Below, one piece after another: positions 32,609-32,745 of a stretch of 32,745 nucleotides of DNA. The notes under the pieces are model-generated. The model saw nothing but the letters and a program-made list of their open reading frames with translations, ran no database searches and was not told the origin of the DNA. The stretch lies in the NCBI RefSeq assembly GCF_014697375.1, contig NZ_JACJRS010000060.1, positions 1 through 32,745 on the forward strand. The letters run 5' to 3'. The stretch comes from Phormidium sp. FACHB-1136. GTDB lineage: Bacteria > Cyanobacteriota > Cyanobacteriia > Phormidesmidales > Phormidesmidaceae. The number at the start of each line of letters is the position of its first letter. Position 1 is the first letter of the stretch. The translations under genes were made by a program, and so were the position numbers.

Positions 32609-32745
32609 GGATGTTGTTTCCGCCCCTGAACCCCGATGCCTGCCCCCTACAGTGTGGATTTAAGAGTAAAGGCCGTTGCCGCAGTTGACCGAGGTGAGCG
32701 CAAGAGCCACGTCGCTCGTGTCTTGCAGATCAGTCGCAATACGTT
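32577..32745 (+). mobile_element. IS630-family insertion sequence, left end, cut by window edge
   Basis: The transposase starts with the ATG at 32636 and is open to the window edge. Its peptide MPAPYSVDLRVKAVAAVDRG then ERKSHVARVLQISRNT is the helix-turn-helix N-terminus typical of IS630/Tc1-mariner transposases. The element's left end should lie just after the TA at 32575-32576, in TTGCAGCCCGG. The right end is outside the window, so the inverted repeats cannot be compared. Confidence 0.82.

Noticed and set aside
1-32745. HIP1 octamers (GCGATCGC), often abundant in cyanobacteria
   Set aside because: I noticed none while reading; several near-matches (such as GCGATCAC) are not the motif. An exact count was not run.

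Overview
The window comes from a cyanobacterium, most likely a GC-rich, non-heterocystous filamentous type of the Leptolyngbya/Nodosilinea kind. The evidence is the clpR-clpP3 pair, a PerR/type II peroxiredoxin divergent pair, an ECF sigma factor of the SigG type, a DUF1818 gene, a pentapeptide-repeat protein, a UPF0016 Mn exporter, glycolate dehydrogenase GlcD, and a nif segment controlled by a CnfR (PatB-like) activator. The genus is inference from gene content; no search was run.

Layout. 1-179: 5' part of a transposase gene running off the left edge. 500-3407: an alpha/beta hydrolase facing two tandem paralogous PD-(D/E)XK-like proteins with expanding coiled-coil repeats, then a small membrane protein. 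3629-4935: prxII and perR, divergent around a perfect palindrome. 5151-7322: rpsB-tsf and a small membrane protein gene, minus strand. 7440-10560: a large beta-helix/SLH protein, a MITE-like palindromic element and the Mn exporter. 10613-14226: a peptide-type ABC binding lipoprotein and three cyanobacterial proteins of unknown function. 14669-16356: rpoZ, DUF1818 and a PAP-phosphatase-type gene. 16551-18513: clpR-clpP3 and a pentapeptide protein. 18687-20391: an acyltransferase and a hydrolase. 20405-21091: the ECF sigma factor.

21460-26638 is the biologically richest part: a nif sub-cluster made of nifP (cysE-like), nifV and nifT, then a thioredoxin-like ferredoxin fusion and cnfR. A TTGAGTACAA box lies 286 bp upstream of nifP and matches the CnfR cis-element as I remember it. 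NifP would supply O-acetylserine for cysteine (sulfur for Fe-S clusters), NifV makes homocitrate for FeMo-co, and CnfR would switch the genes on at low oxygen. nifZ is missing from its usual place between nifV and nifT, and nifB/HDK are not in the window.

26701-32745: glcD, then a type I restriction-modification locus (hsdR, hsdM). hsdM loses its C-terminus at the edge of an IS630-family transposon whose transposase begins at 32636 and runs off the right edge.

Intergenic DNA is full of short dispersed palindromic repeats of at least four families, one of which supplies the stop codons of two unrelated genes, plus heptanucleotide tandem repeats. I found no tRNA, rRNA or CRISPR array.
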